Below, one piece after another: positions 1 to 12,266 of a DNA stretch of 64,000 bases. Numbering within the stretch: the stretch's first letter is position 1; the number at the start of each line of letters is the position of its first letter. The stretch lies in assembly GCF_004193775.1 (NCBI RefSeq), contig NC_041019.1, forward strand, positions 9,410,204 to 9,474,203, given 5' to 3'. A program made the translations under genes and the position numbers. The stretch is from Glycine soja (Eukaryota > Streptophyta > Magnoliopsida > Fabales > Fabaceae). Below the pieces are notes generated by a model. That model was given only the letters and a program-made list of their open reading frames with translations, did not search any database and was not told the DNA's origin.

Positions 1-2353
1 CATTGATATAATTTTGTTCCATTCTTTTAAACACTTCAAAGAAAGGACTGCATTGAATTTACGACCACTATTTTTTTGTGGGAAAACAATAAATCGAGTG
101 TTGACTCCTTTTTCTGTAAAAAAATCATATTAAATTATAGGATCTAACTACGATAAACTATCACAAGGTGAAGCACTCCTCCCAATCTGTAATAGCGAAT
201 TACTCATTTTTTTCAACATATAGAAGTAGGTTATTCACTTTTTTTTAAGATCATTTTCTCTCCACTCCAACCTCTCACATTTTCCTTCCTTTCGCATGCT
301 GGAAAAGCTAAAAATCCTATTCTGGTAAACATTAGACTTGGGTAAATAAGTAGATAAGTTCAACTTGTTAAAGACTTGTTTGTACTGACTTATATTTTTC
401 CTCTAGTTAAATGTATTGACACACAAAGATAAAAAAATATAAAATTATTATTTTACGGTAGAATATTTTTAGGACATGTTAAAATAGAATTTGAGAAAAC
501 AAATATAAAAAAAATAAAATTGTCAGTAAAACAAATTTCCACAGATGGTGAAAAGTGATTCTGAAAAGAAAAAAGGAAACTTGAAATGAAAGCATTATTT
601 TGGAGCTTCAATTATCAGGAAAATTGCAGGGTAAAGTACAAGAAAATTTTGATTTTTGTAACTGTATACCCTTTCATGCATGCTGCTGAACAAATTCTAA
701 GAGTTAAAAACTAACAAGTGCAAACATTAATTATTTAAATAGGTATAGTTGGTTATATATATATTCATTATCACCTCAAAACAAAATTTGTACAAATCAA
801 TGGATCATAAATATGATTGTAAAAATACATATATGGTGACACATAATAATAAAAGATGAGGCTAGGTATTGTACATAAGTATGACATGACGTTCATCTCA
901 TCAATTTTGACGCAAAATTCTTAAGATTAAAATAGAAAATATTGAATATGCATGCATCAGTAAATTAGAAATTCTATACAAGTTAACTAACACATTGCAT
1001 AAGAAAAGGCTTATGGTTAGAAACTTAAGAAAGCAAAAGCTGATATGATAAGGCGATATATTTACAAAGTGCTAACTTACTCAAATGAAAAGTGATGTAT
1101 CAATACCTAATTAATTAAAAATAGTAAAATATTATATATTTAATCAAACAATTGTATTAAAGGATAAACTTGGAAAGGAGAAAACCTTTTCTCACTCCGC
1201 CTTTGTTACTGTCAGTTTTCCCTTTATTTTGTCTCTCTTTTTCTTTCACACCATTGTTGACATTTCCCACCCCCCACTATTGTTACATTTCCTACCCCTT
1301 TTCACTAACACCTAATTAATCATAAATTCTTAGATATGATAGTTTTTAATTATACAAGTAAGACGGAAGGATAAATTTGGAAAATAAAAAAAATTATTTC
1401 TCACCTTTTCTCAACAACGTTCTTGTCATATTGTCCATATGCTCAAATATTAACCTACCTTTTTTTTCCATCACTACACTATCCCTATTCCTCTCATTCT
1501 TTCTCACCCTTTCAATCTTCTCTCTCTTCTGCTCTATCTCGCACCTTTTTCCTTGTTACTATCTACCCTATTTTTCTCCATCCCCTCTTTTACCATCTCA
1601 TTGAATCAATTGGTCAACTTTACCACTCCTTCTCCCTCGCTTGTAAAAAGATTTCATCACTCTTCTAAAAAAATCCTTTGGGCATAATAGGCCATTTAAG
1701 CCAAAAAAGTAAATGAAGAAGCTGAGGTGCAAAATGGAGAAAATGGTGATGAATAGACTTGTGATCCAAGGATTTGGTGTTCGTTCAATGAACACAATTA
1801 GGGATGTTCAAAAAATTGGTTTGAATTGAACAGAATTGTAATCGAACCTAAACCGGATTGGTTTTTTTCTCGAACTAGTTCAAGAAAAAATGAGTGCACT
1901 ATTTTATAAAATCAATTCGGTTAGCCGGATTGTTTCTACAAAATCAGTTTCAAAATTGTTCAAAAATCAGTTCGAAACTGATCCAACTCTTAGAATTAGT
2001 TTAAATTGGTTAAAAATTAGTTCAGTTTAGAATCATTTTTTTAAAACCAGTTCGATTTTGAATCAGTTTCTAAATTAGTTTGACTATTTAGATATAAAAC
2101 TAAATCGGTTAAAACAATTTGAAACCAATTTGGTTCAATTTTCTTATCGAACTAGTTTTTGCACCCCCAAACGCAATCATGACCTCATGAAGATTGTGGG
2201 GTGTGAGGAATAAGGAGGGTTGTTTGGTTTGCATGATTTGAATTTAATGGGCGGTAAAGGGTTTGTGTGATGGGTAAAGGAGATGGTAGGATAGATGAAT
2301 AATAGCCATGAGATATGGATAGAGAGGGGAAACTGCAGGCTCGAGAGAAGAAA
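1..2353. repeat. Segmental duplication copy (NB-LRR unit 3' flank), left
   Basis: This block matches 54946-57262 almost base for base in the same orientation, apart from small indels. It lacks about 28 bp near position 60 and carries about 100 bp (about 1002-1106) that the other copy lacks. In the other copy the block follows the 3' end of the second NB-LRR gene. This one is therefore probably the tail of a further NB-LRR unit left of the window. No credible gene lies in it: the open frames over the pyrimidine-rich stretch 1377-1668 are low-complexity and occur in both copies. Confidence 0.85.
1800..2165. repeat. Degenerate short-motif repeat (GGTT/AACC-rich)
   Basis: About 365 bp made of many imperfect, interleaved copies of a motif like aaatcagttcgaaa and aatcggtt. 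It recurs at about 56705-57075 inside the partner duplication. It is non-coding and resembles degenerate subterminal repeats of plant DNA transposons, but no terminal inverted repeat was found. Confidence 0.45.
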
Positions 2354-3154
2354 TTGTGTTAAAGGATGAAATTTTTTTAAGATTTTATTGTTATTACCTT
2401 TTTTTCTTGGGATACTAAAACACAAAAGATTAATTTGTGTATATGATACACAATTAGTATTTTTTTTATTTTCTCTTTTCATTAAATGCATATATTATAT
2501 CAAATAAAATTTTGGAAAAACTTTTAAGAAATTAAGCACCTTTTTTATAAAAGAAAATAAAATAAACTTTAAAAAATGGATTTTTCTTTTCTTTCTCATC
2601 TCTACCCACTTCTCACTCACTTAACCCAACAAAAAAAACCACTTTTCTCCCTCTCCCTCTCCCTCTCTCTCCTAGCTATCCGCTCTATCTTCCACCATTC
2701 TATCATGGATAATTTATTTTAAATAAAATGAAAAATTATCAAATAACTTTTAAGGTAATATGAATCAAATTTTTCCTTCAGTTAAACTATCAAATAATTT
2801 ATATTTTCTTTTTCAAATTCTTCTTTCATACATTAACTTTAAAATGATTTTGCAGAAGAAAAAAAAACTAAATATATAAAAAAATTATTTTAAATTTTAA
2901 ATTTAACATAACTTTAAAACTAATAAAAGTTATCTCAAACATCTTCATAATTATTATTGCTAACATATATTCATTTGGTTTTTTAATAATAGATTTTTTA
3001 ACAAGTTACAATTTCAATGCACACACACAATTAAATCATGTAATAACATCTTTATGATTATGCATGTAAAAAATTATGCAAAATTAATAAAAAATTTATG
3101 CATGTAAATCATGCAATAACCCTAACACGTATTTCTTATACCTAAATTTACTTA
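2354..3154. other. AT-rich intergenic stretch
   Basis: No gene, RNA or clear element was recognised. There is a CT-rich run near 2640-2675 and long A/T runs. The duplication with 54.9-57.3 kb ends just before this stretch. Confidence 0.5.
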
Positions 3155-3500
3155 CACTACTACAAAATTACCTTTCTACATCAGTTAAAAGCGTCTTTCT
3201 ACATTGGTTATCACGCGTCATTTTAACCGATGTCTTTCTACATCGGTTGCCCGGTCGTCTTAGAATGACGTAGTTTAAAGACAGGTCTCGAGGCACACCC
3301 GTCTTAGAATTTTGACCATTCTACATCCGTTGTCAGGACAACCGAAGTAGAAACTCTAGAATTCTACATCTGTCGTGGCCGTGAAACATCGTAGAATGCT
3401 ACCCCATGGTAAAGCATTCTACATCAGTTTTCCTAATAATCGATGTAGAATATCCAGCAATCCTACATCGATTGTTCTAATAATCGATGTAGAATTATTA
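3155..3500. mobile_element. CACTA (En/Spm-like) transposon terminus with subterminal repeats
   Basis: It begins with CACTACTACAAAA, the terminal type of plant CACTA elements. Then follow about ten direct and inverted copies of a 10-12 bp motif (TCTACATCGGTT and its complement) up to about 3500, which is the usual subterminal array. The matching opposite end (TTTTGTAGTAGTG) was not found, so this is a single end, truncated or with a decayed partner. The motif differs from the element at 7678-23078, so it is a separate family. Confidence 0.6.
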
Positions 3501-5875
3501 ATTATTTTTTTAAAATTTTTTTCCTTTTTGTTCATGAATGACAATAACAATGCAAATATAATTGAACCTAATGTCTCGTATGAGACTTACTTTATAAACC
3601 TTGGTCAAAATTCAGCAATGAAAATAGTAAATGAATAATCACATCATTAAAACAAGCTATATATAAACCCTAGACTATTAATATAATGAGTCAAGGATGA
3701 CCATATGCATGTTATGACAAGCCTGTGCAGAAAGAAAAGGAAAGTACTATTAATATATTGAGCCAAGGATGAGTTGCCTAAGCAGTAGCCAAGAATGGAT
3801 TGCCCAAAACCAGATGTAGAGGCACCAAGCCCACTAGTCTCCTTAAAATCAAATTTTAAGGTTGTAGCAGTTACCTGGTATTGCTGCAACCCATTTAGTG
3901 GGCATAATGATACCATGCTCACTACCTATCATGTCTGCTAGAGAGTGGATCGAAGATCCAAGAGGATTGGCAGAAAAGCCATAAAAAACCTTCCCTTGAA
4001 TACATGCTAGTCACCTCTGAACTAGAGATGTTTGGACTACTTCAATTTGTCTGCTTTGATGAATTTAACATTCCAACCTCAGACACAACTGTCCAACACC
4101 AACTGCACCCTCCCCATAGCCTTGCATACTACTGGGAACACTGATTGCAAATGCTTGATATGGAGCAAAGGATCCCATAAGTATTCCTCCACTCCTCCTG
4201 CCAGAAAAGCAGAATGGAAAAACAAACATATCCTAAATGTCCATAATTCTAACCACTTTATTTTCATGTTTTTAATTTATAAGAAAGAATGGAAAATTAT
4301 TTATTACATGTTATATAAAGATTAGTTGGAATTGGGTTTTATAATTACATATAAAAAGAAATTTAACATGTGAAGATTTTGTGTTGTCATATTTTAGGGC
4401 TTCAAGATAGATTATTTTTCTTCAAAAGATGATAATAAAATTAGATTTTAAATAAACATTCTGTTTGTTTGCTTGAGGAGAAGAAGGACTTATATGTTAG
4501 GAGAGGAAAAATAGTTATTTTCTTATTTGATTCACAATGACAAGAGAGTTCTAAAACATATGCAAAGAAGATATTAACCTCCAACAATAACAGGGCCGAT
4601 TATTGCTCGTGTCTTCTTTGGTTTCCAAGTTTTGGAGAAGAGGCCACCAAGGCTTCCCAAGAGCTTTTCTCCCTCGAAGCAGCAATAGTCAAACTTTAGT
4701 CAGTTTTAAAGCAGAATACTAATTTGAATTCAAAAGGATTCGTCCAAGATTCAGCAGAGCTAGGCTTAGCAACCTTCAAAGGAGATTTCTTTCAACCAGA
4801 CATTATCTCTCTTCTTTCAGAATTAATTCAGAGGCAAATTAAAAAGTAAATTTCTCAAAATCCTATGTGACCTAAGGACACGCTAACTTTTCCCTGAAAA
4901 GACAAGCAAGTGCTAATCAGACACTATAAATGTACCACAACAAGCAAAAGAACCCCAAATATCAAAGGACTTTGGCAACTTCTTTTATGTGAATGAAGAG
5001 GAAGGATCATAGAAGAAGAAATTATGGGATTCTCCCTTACATTTACGCATATTTTTATAAAAAAAATATAGTGAATAATATAATACTACTATCAAACAAG
5101 TTATTAAGACATAAGAATTCAATTAGTATTTTATAATTTGTATTTTACTAGATAAATATTTATTTATACATGATTATAATTTATAATAAACATGTATTTT
5201 TAAATTTATAAAATATTATAATTAAATTATAAGAAAATAAATAATTTAAATATATAAAATATATTTTGAATTTTTAATTAATAATTTAATTTTGAATATA
5301 TTGTTATTTTAACCAAAATAGCTAAGTGGTTAAAAAAAAAAAGCAAGATAACAAAAAATGGAACCAATGGTTTAGCTTGATTGGCAACAGTTTATGTTGA
5401 AGGATCTGGATTCAATATCTATAAAATATATCTTTGAAAGTGATGATAAGTTTTAACTGTGTTCAAGTGGGGATCAAGTCCAAAAGAATCAAATGGTGAC
5501 CATAAAACAAATATTAGCAAGAGTTGAAATGATTTTCAGAAAATAGCATCTTTGGAAGGCTTACCTTGGTATAATATCTGCAACCCTCTGCACCCTTCGG
5601 TAACTAGGAGTAGCTTGAGGTTTGGATGGAATAGTTTATGAATGACAGCATCATCATATGGGTCCTCACCTTTTGTAAGAAAAGAAATCTCGTTTTCACC
5701 TATCTGATTTATATATTCAAATCAAAGGATTGGCAAAGCGATTATTAAGGAGTGTGTGGTTACCTTTTGGATCAATCTACTTTCTAATAACACAAATAAT
5801 GCTTGTCAGTGTATGTGTCCTTATTTTGTGTATATTTGTACCAGTGTATATTTGGAATTATGTGCTCTTGATTTG

Positions 5876-5876
<1 letters not shown>
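3501..5876. other. Unassigned sequence between CACTA end and AAT microsatellite
   Basis: No recognisable gene. Short open frames (3375-3638 and 4032-4325 plus, 3647-3922 minus) have no known motif. The minus strand near 5570-5700 reads KGEDPYDDAVIHKLFHPNL in one frame and may be an exon relic, but the family was not recognised. 5040-5330 is extremely A/T-rich. Confidence 0.4.

Positions 5877-5943
<67 letters not shown>
5877..5943. repeat. (AAT)n microsatellite
   Basis: About 22 perfect AAT units in a row. Translation gives the poly-Ile and poly-Leu frames seen on the two strands here, which are artefacts. Confidence 0.97.
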
Positions 5944-5944
<1 letters not shown>

Positions 5945-6702
5945 TGAACATTGCATAGTCCCACACTAACAATTGCACTGATGACCCACCAAACCCTGTT
6001 TTTGGGAGGGAGAAGGCTACCATGTTTGTGGTTATTGCCAACACTGCGACGTCCTCGAGTAGAAATTTCTGGGGATATGCCGGCAGCATCACCACAGCTC
6101 CTTCTCTGGGACAGTTTTGGTGAGTTGGGGCGAGTCAGTGGCAGCTGCTATCAAAGGAAAGGGAATGAAGAGTTTTACTAACTGATTAATGATGGCTATT
6201 AGCAAATTTGGAAAGAACTAAATATGACATGATCATGACAGGGCAATTTTGCATTCATGATTTTGTCACTGAACTCAGACTAACTGATTATTATTCTTTT
6301 TTGAGAGATTCTCTTAGTATATTATATAAAAGAATAAAAACATAGTATTTAAACCTGAGACTAAGTAAAGTTTAGCATGACTGAAGCTTGGACAAATGAA
6401 GACAATGATATAACACTGACTGTTAGGAATTAAATATGGGTTTTTAAGATTGAACTAATAAGTGAGATTTAAAGAAAAAATATTAAGGTTATTACTTGCT
6501 ATGTGAATAAGCTATAAATTTTCATAGAAGAACACACAATAAAAGAAGTGTAACATCATCATGATTGGAAGAGAGTTATTGTTGCAATATAACCATTCTT
6601 CATCACCTGCTAATATCACCAGAATATAAGTGGTCTCTTCAAAACATCATAGCAGACTAAACTATTAAAGCATGACAATATAAGTACAAAGAAGGACACA
6701 CC
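5944..6702. other. Unassigned sequence, possible exon relic at 5950-6180
   Basis: 5950-6180 is richer in G+C than its surroundings and is open in both directions. Neither the plus (76 aa) nor the minus reading matches a family I recognise. It lies just downstream, on the minus strand, of the PHAF1-like exons but does not read as the C-terminus of that family. The rest is A/T-rich non-coding sequence. Confidence 0.35.
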
Positions 6703-7304
6703 TCAAAGGCAATATTTTGATAACCATATACAAGAGTAGAACCAAAGGGGTTACTTGCTGAGCCTTGTGTTTGGATTGCAACTCGCCCACAATCCCCAAG
6801 TATTTCCTAAAAAACTCAATTAGAAACTATTATATGATATAAACTAATATTAATCATTATAAGAAATTCACATCAAATGCCAGTCACAATTTTCTTCTAA
6901 CAAATTATAAGTAAAAATCATTATAAGTAATAATCATTATAAGTAAAAATCTTTCATCACTCCAAACTAAACACTGCAATGCAAATAAGAGATTGCTTAC
7001 AATCTAAACCATAGACAACAAAGTTGCACTTAATGTAAGAATTGAAATCAGCATGACCAGGGAAGTTGGTGTGTAACACAAACTTCTTGATTTTGTGAGT
7101 CTGAAAATACAACAGACATGTGGGAGTTTCCATTATCAGTTGTGCTGTGGCACATTGTATAGAAACAAAAGCATGATGTAAGTTACAAACCTGTCCATCA
7201 AATAATATGTCCAGACCACAAGTAAAATAATTATAAAAGTAGTCTCCACAGAGAATTGCCGGTGGCCGAAGATCTGAAGCAGAATGAATAAACATTTGAT
7301 CTAC
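6703..7304 (-). pseudogene. PHAF1/UPF0183-like gene fragment, three exons
   Basis: Three exon-like blocks are seen on the minus strand. 7304-7191 reads QMFIHSASDLRPP and GDYFYNYFTCGLDILFDG. 7100 to about 7010 reads KIKKFVLHTNFPGHADF. About 6806-6703 reads NPFGSTLVYGYQN. These match, in order, the C-terminal half of the conserved eukaryotic UPF0183/C16orf70 family (PHAF1; in animals it binds BCAS3 at phagophores). Intron borders look preserved: an acceptor ending CTATAG before the first block, a donor GTTTGT after it, and TTTCAG before the second. The N-terminal two-thirds and the last residues were not found, so it is a fragment, possibly captured by a transposon, because CACTA-type ends lie on both sides (3155 and about 7678). 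The family call is from memory of its conserved motifs. Confidence 0.7.
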
Positions 7305-7677
7305 CTATAGAATTACAATTAAGAGTCAGACTTCGTACAAAGCCAAACTCATTCAAGTAGTTTACTAGCTTAAAATATTATGAAGTTGCTTTGTGCTCAA
7401 GGTAAAATTTAGACCTCCTTAAATTTTTTTGATGATTAGACCTCCTCCTTAAATAAATATATACTTGGACAAAAACAATACTTCTCCATGAAGAAAGTAA
7501 CAAACAAGATTTTCTTTTGACTGTCCTTGTTGGAAAGCCACCTTAATTGTGGTACCTCTAGCCGCCCTTAGTTGCAGCCTCAACTTTAGGATGAAATCCT
7601 CAAATCTTTCTTCCAATTCCATTAGGCTATTAGAATTTTGATTGAAAATGACAAAAACATCATATAAGTATTAATCA
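7305..7677. other. Intergenic stretch
   Basis: Mostly A/T-rich. On the minus strand about 7640-7540 is open and reads LEERFEDFILKLRLQLRAA. This may be another exon relic, but no family was recognised. Confidence 0.35.
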
Positions 7678-7950
7678 ATTTACAAGAAAAATGACCTATA
7701 CCTACAGACAAAAACTGTCACTATAAATAAAAAATCCGTAGGTAAATGTATAATAGACTTTGTCCTACGGACGTTTCTTCCGTCAACTTTGAGGGGGTGT
7801 ATAATGACGGCTAATTGTCTGTCACTATAGGTTTTACCTACTATGTATAGTGTGTAGGTAAAAGTCATTAACTTCTACTTACATCTCCTAACTGTAGGTA
7901 AAAGTCTTTAATATGTATCTATCATCTTCAATTGTAGGTAAATGTTTAGA
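7678..7950. repeat. CACTA left subterminal repeat array
   Basis: Contains repeated GTAGGTAAA(A)GTC-type motifs, for example near 7738, 7852, 7896 and 7935, next to the terminal ACAAGAAAAATGAC. The same motif set is at the right end (22785-23050) in opposite orientation. Confidence 0.6.
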
Positions 7951-10900
7951 TCTTAGAAAGAGCTTAGAACATACATAATTGAATGTGGGCAGTGCAGCAA
8001 CCCAACGATCCTTCTAGCTCCAACTCCAACTAGCTTTGCCAAGTAGTTCATAATTACCTAGGCCTTGGCTAGAGCAGGCCCCCCACTATTTTTCATAAGA
8101 TATTCATATGATTTTAATTAGAACCAAGGTGAAACATGGTAATGTGACTACTACTCATGATTAAGATTAACCTACCTTGATGAGAGAAGGCATATGCCAT
8201 GGTTCTTTCCCTCTTGACTGCTGCTTCTACTACTCATGAGGTTTGCCAATTGGATAACACCATATTACTAAAGACACCAATAGCAATCACCTTTGCAAGC
8301 ATCAAATGGAACTCAACTCATCCACAAAGACACAAATTTCAATTCTTACTATAAAAATCATTGTCTATCTCTTTGTTGCTGGATATGTAAAATACTTAAT
8401 TGTAATTTGTAAGTAATAACATACTGACAGACAACAGTTATTGTGTGTACAAACTTACTTGTGCTCTGATTCATCTTGTATGAATGCATGAAGTGCCTCA
8501 ACTGCTAGGGAGAATGACATAATCAAAATAAATAGTTGTCTACACAAGCAGCAGAACAAGAAAATTCAAGATGTTAGTGCATATGATGTAATGTACCAAA
8601 CAAGAGAAAATATTGAATTAAGTTTGCCATAGTTAATTCAAAACAATGTCATACATAATTCTTTTAGCCTCATACAAGCAGTCATTTAAAGACTCAACAT
8701 TGTAAAATTCAAACCAGAATGTCATGTATTATCCCTTCTTTAACAAACTAAATTGCCTTGGTAAAATATATATATCTTTGGGCAACTCAATATAGTTAAA
8801 CATGCCAATTCAGAATTTTTTTTTTACCATTTATTATGCAATATCATTTAGCATTTTACAAGATTTTTATGAAAAATAGTTCTACATAAATATAAAAATT
8901 CTGTTTTGTGGATATTTACATTCGGGATAAAAATTACATGTCAAGTTGTCAAAAACCTCTCAAAAGGAATCAGACCTGATTTGTAATCAACTGTAACACT
9001 GAGAATCTCTACAACTTACTTTTACTTTGGTTCCAGCCAACATATATATCAGCCAATGGACCAGCATATATATCAGCCAACATATATATCAGCCAATAGA
9101 CCAGCATCAATAGAACATAATAGGTTGGACTTAAGTGCCTAATATTTTAGTGAAGTTAAAATATTTAGATTATGAAAAATGTAAAGTTGATAAGTTTTTA
9201 TTTTAAAAAAGTATTTGCTAATTATATAAACAAATTGAATCTGAACTTGAATATTTTAATAAGAAAGATTTCAGATTTGAGATGGAAAAGAATGTGACTA
9301 AAATAGGAGACATTGAAGATAGCAATTATAGATGCTTCACAACACTAACAAAGGTGCCTAAAAAAATACCAATACCAGGAGAGAGAAAAAACAAACATAA
9401 AGAAAGAAATAGTAATTAGCTCTACTCAGCAAGCAAATATCATAAAAGAATGAAATAGTTGTTTTCCATCATCAGTTATATATATCTATAGAACAAAATA
9501 AAAGAAATATATCAGTGAAAAAACCGCACTTGCTCCGACAATTTTTTTGTTCTGTACATTGTATCCATACACGATAATATAATTGATTAATAACAATGGA
9601 TTTTCTTCCCAAAATTGGAATGACAGACATATATACATTGAATCGTGTTTCATTTGGCATTATATTATTTGAAAATTTTCAAATAAAATGGCACTGCAAC
9701 TTGTAGGCTCCTGCAACTATATTTGCTAGAAAATTTGAGTGGAATAAAGATAACAATAACATTTTTTTTAGGGAAAGAGAACAAGAACATAAAATCATTT
9801 AATTGTAACTACATAATAAGCATAAGGTGAGAATATAATTGGTAAACGGGTCAGCTCATGCTGTTTAAGATTTGTTACAAGTGATCCGTATTTTAATTGG
9901 TCCACATTGTAACGGATTAGGCTAGAATACGAAATAAATTATTTTTATTTTCTTAATTTATGCCTGCTAGTATTCTTTATATTGATTATTACAAATATTT
10001 ACTTATTTATTAACTCATATAAACTATTTTAATTTCGTTCTATCATTTTTCTATCTAGTCTGTCATATCCTCCTCATTTTCACATCTTTTTGTAAATATA
10101 AATTTTTAATATATAATAAAAAATAAAAATGTGGACAGACATGTGCTTGTCTCTCCACTAGTTTAATTGGAAAAAAAATTATTAGAGCAACAAAACTAAT
10201 TAAATATAAAAATTAGACACCAATTTTAACAAACAGAACAAGATCGCAATACAAGCTGATTGTAATTTCTGATGTTTGGTTTTGTTTTTCTTTCGTCCAA
10301 CTAAAAAAAAAAACACAAGCGGATTGTAGCCAGCCTGGCCCACTAGTCTCCTATCGAAGTTTCAGTTGTTTTAAAACGACGACGCATATTTTAGAATTCT
10401 ACCTTTCGTATTGATTCAAACTGTATACTATTTTAGAGGAATGCTTATTACTTTGACGTTTAGCTCTCATTGAAGGTTTTACTTTTAAATCTTAATTTAC
10501 AATTCAAACATTTATTAGTTAACATAGAAAATATGAGATTCGAATACATGCATGTTAATTACTTGAAAATCCTAACATTCAAATAATCCCAAATTTCCAA
10601 AGAAGGATACAGGTTTGACAACATCTCTAAATAATTATTTTAAAAGTGTCTAGTCATAAAACATAGTTTAGTTTGACACTAGTTTTAATTTAGCTTAAAT
10701 TTAGTTCGGCAAAAAATTAAACCAATTTAAATTGAAAAAAATATGTATAATTAAATGAATGATTTCTTTAAGTATATTTTCCCCAATATCAATGAATGTT
10801 TCGCTCTTTATTATTAGAAGATATTTATTAGTTCAACAAATAATGTGAGCAACAACCCAAGATTCACTCATTTCATTCTTCTCTATTTTCGCCACCAATA

Positions 10901-11092
10901 ATTCCAATTGCAAAAAGGCAACTTGGCATGCACAGACTCACACAAACATACATATTTGGAAACAGCAAGGTGGCAGTTTTGTAAATTAAAAGTGAAAACT
11001 GAAAAGGAAAAAAAAGTAAACAAAATGAACTCAATAGCCTTTGGTTTGAAATATCTAAAGAAAAAAAAGAAACAAAATAACATCTGATTACC
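7951..11092. other. CACTA interior without recognised genes
   Basis: A/T-rich. The minus strand at about 8520-8465 reads AVEALHAFIQDESEHK, a possible exon scrap of unknown family. No element borders were recognised other than the short tandem repeat at 9032-9107. Confidence 0.4.
9032..9107. repeat. Short tandem repeat, CATATATATCAGCCAA units
   Basis: About four imperfect copies of ccaacatatatatcagccaa, alternating with a gaccagcat variant. The phrase gaccagcatatat recurs at 11396, inside the ABC-transporter fragment. Confidence 0.75.
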
Positions 11093-11850
11093 AATATTTG
11101 TTGGATTAAATAAAGAGTCTAACCGGTATAGTTCTGAGTTTCTATACACATTGGTGAGGTTGACCTTAAGAGATGCTTCTATGCCTGCTGATGTAACTTC
11201 CAACATCCAGGTTGCAGGATTATAACCTTCTTTGATCTTAGGAACTCCTTGAATAGCCTACATCAATCATGCACTATAGTGAATATGCTAAATTCCCAAT
11301 GCTACAGAAGCATCATATGTTATATGTGTTAATCTTGTTTACACTAAATTCGCCTCATAGCACTGAATCAGATCAGAACAGTGGTGGCGTAATGGACCAG
11401 CATATATTTGCTCCCCTGCCAACTTCAAAAGTAACATCCATTAATGTAGTCTTACCGGAACCACTTGCACCCATCAGAGTTGTTAGTACTCTTGGCCTAA
11501 AGACACCACTAACACCCTTCAAAAGTTCTTGACATTCCTCAAAAACTCCTTGCTTTTTCATTTCCTACAATCAAATAAACACTCAAATATATTTTAAATA
11601 TAATCAATACCATACAAATAGAAAGATTACATCTTTTAAAAAAATGTGTAAAGTACCTTTGGCATGTCTAAAGAATATTTGATCTCATCAAATGTGAGAG
11701 ATAGAGGTTGAAAAGGAAGAATCATACCTTCCTTCCACTTCTGTTAGCTTTATCATCACTAACTCTTCCAGAAAAAGATCTGGATGATAAGTTTGCTTCT
11801 TCTACAATCTTTGTTTCAAAATCATCATCAGATTCAATTGGTTATGAACA
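11093..11850 (-). pseudogene. PDR-type ABCG transporter fragment
   Basis: Minus-strand blocks match full-size plant ABCG (pleiotropic drug resistance) pumps, plasma-membrane exporters. About 11850-11657 is the linker before the second nucleotide-binding domain, reading LPFQPLSLTFDEIKYSLDM with a donor-like GTAC after it. 11564 to about 11440 reads [19 protein letters not shown] and then the Walker [14 protein letters not shown], after which homology stops abruptly. About 11257-11093 reads [14 protein letters not shown], which in intact pumps lies well after Walker A, so the intervening part (signature and Walker B) is missing. A one-base deletion near 11730 breaks the linker frame. No transmembrane part is present. 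It lies inside the candidate CACTA element and is best read as a captured and decayed fragment. Confidence 0.75.
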
Positions 11851-12261
11851 TAATAAAAAAGCTCAAGCTAAATATTTAGAAACTATAACTAGAGCTCAAG
11901 GACTAACCAAAAGAGATTTTTCCATTTGGTAACTGAATCAACTCTTCAGCTGTTGAAGCATTTCTCTCAATCAATTTCTCAATTAATTAAGGATATTATA
12001 AGATAAAAATAATTAATGCATCAGACTTTTAGAAAAGAATCTTATAAAAAAAAGGACAAACAATTGAGTAAAAATAATCTTATACATAAGAAAGGAGGTA
12101 GTATATTAAGATCTCAACTAGAAATAAAGTTAATATAATCCTTATAAAACTAAGCCAATCCTAGAAGCCAGTTTTTTTGAGATTGATTAATCCATAAACT
12201 CATTCTAAGAGCACAATCCATTTTTGTCTTTGTGAACATAAAATAAATCAAGAATATCATG
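11851..12261. other. Interval between ABCG fragment and LTR element
   Basis: A/T-rich, no gene recognised. It ends at the 5-bp target duplication CAAGC (12262-12266) of the LTR element. Confidence 0.4.
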
Positions 12262-12266
12262 CAAGC

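Noticed and set aside
1377..1668. Hydrophobic Phe/Ser/Leu-rich small proteins (also 56287-56554)
   Set aside because: They come from a CT-rich low-complexity tract. The reading changes between the two copies through indels, and no conserved protein results.
5756..6095. Poly-Ile (plus) and poly-Leu (minus) frames
   Set aside because: They are translations of the (AAT)n microsatellite.
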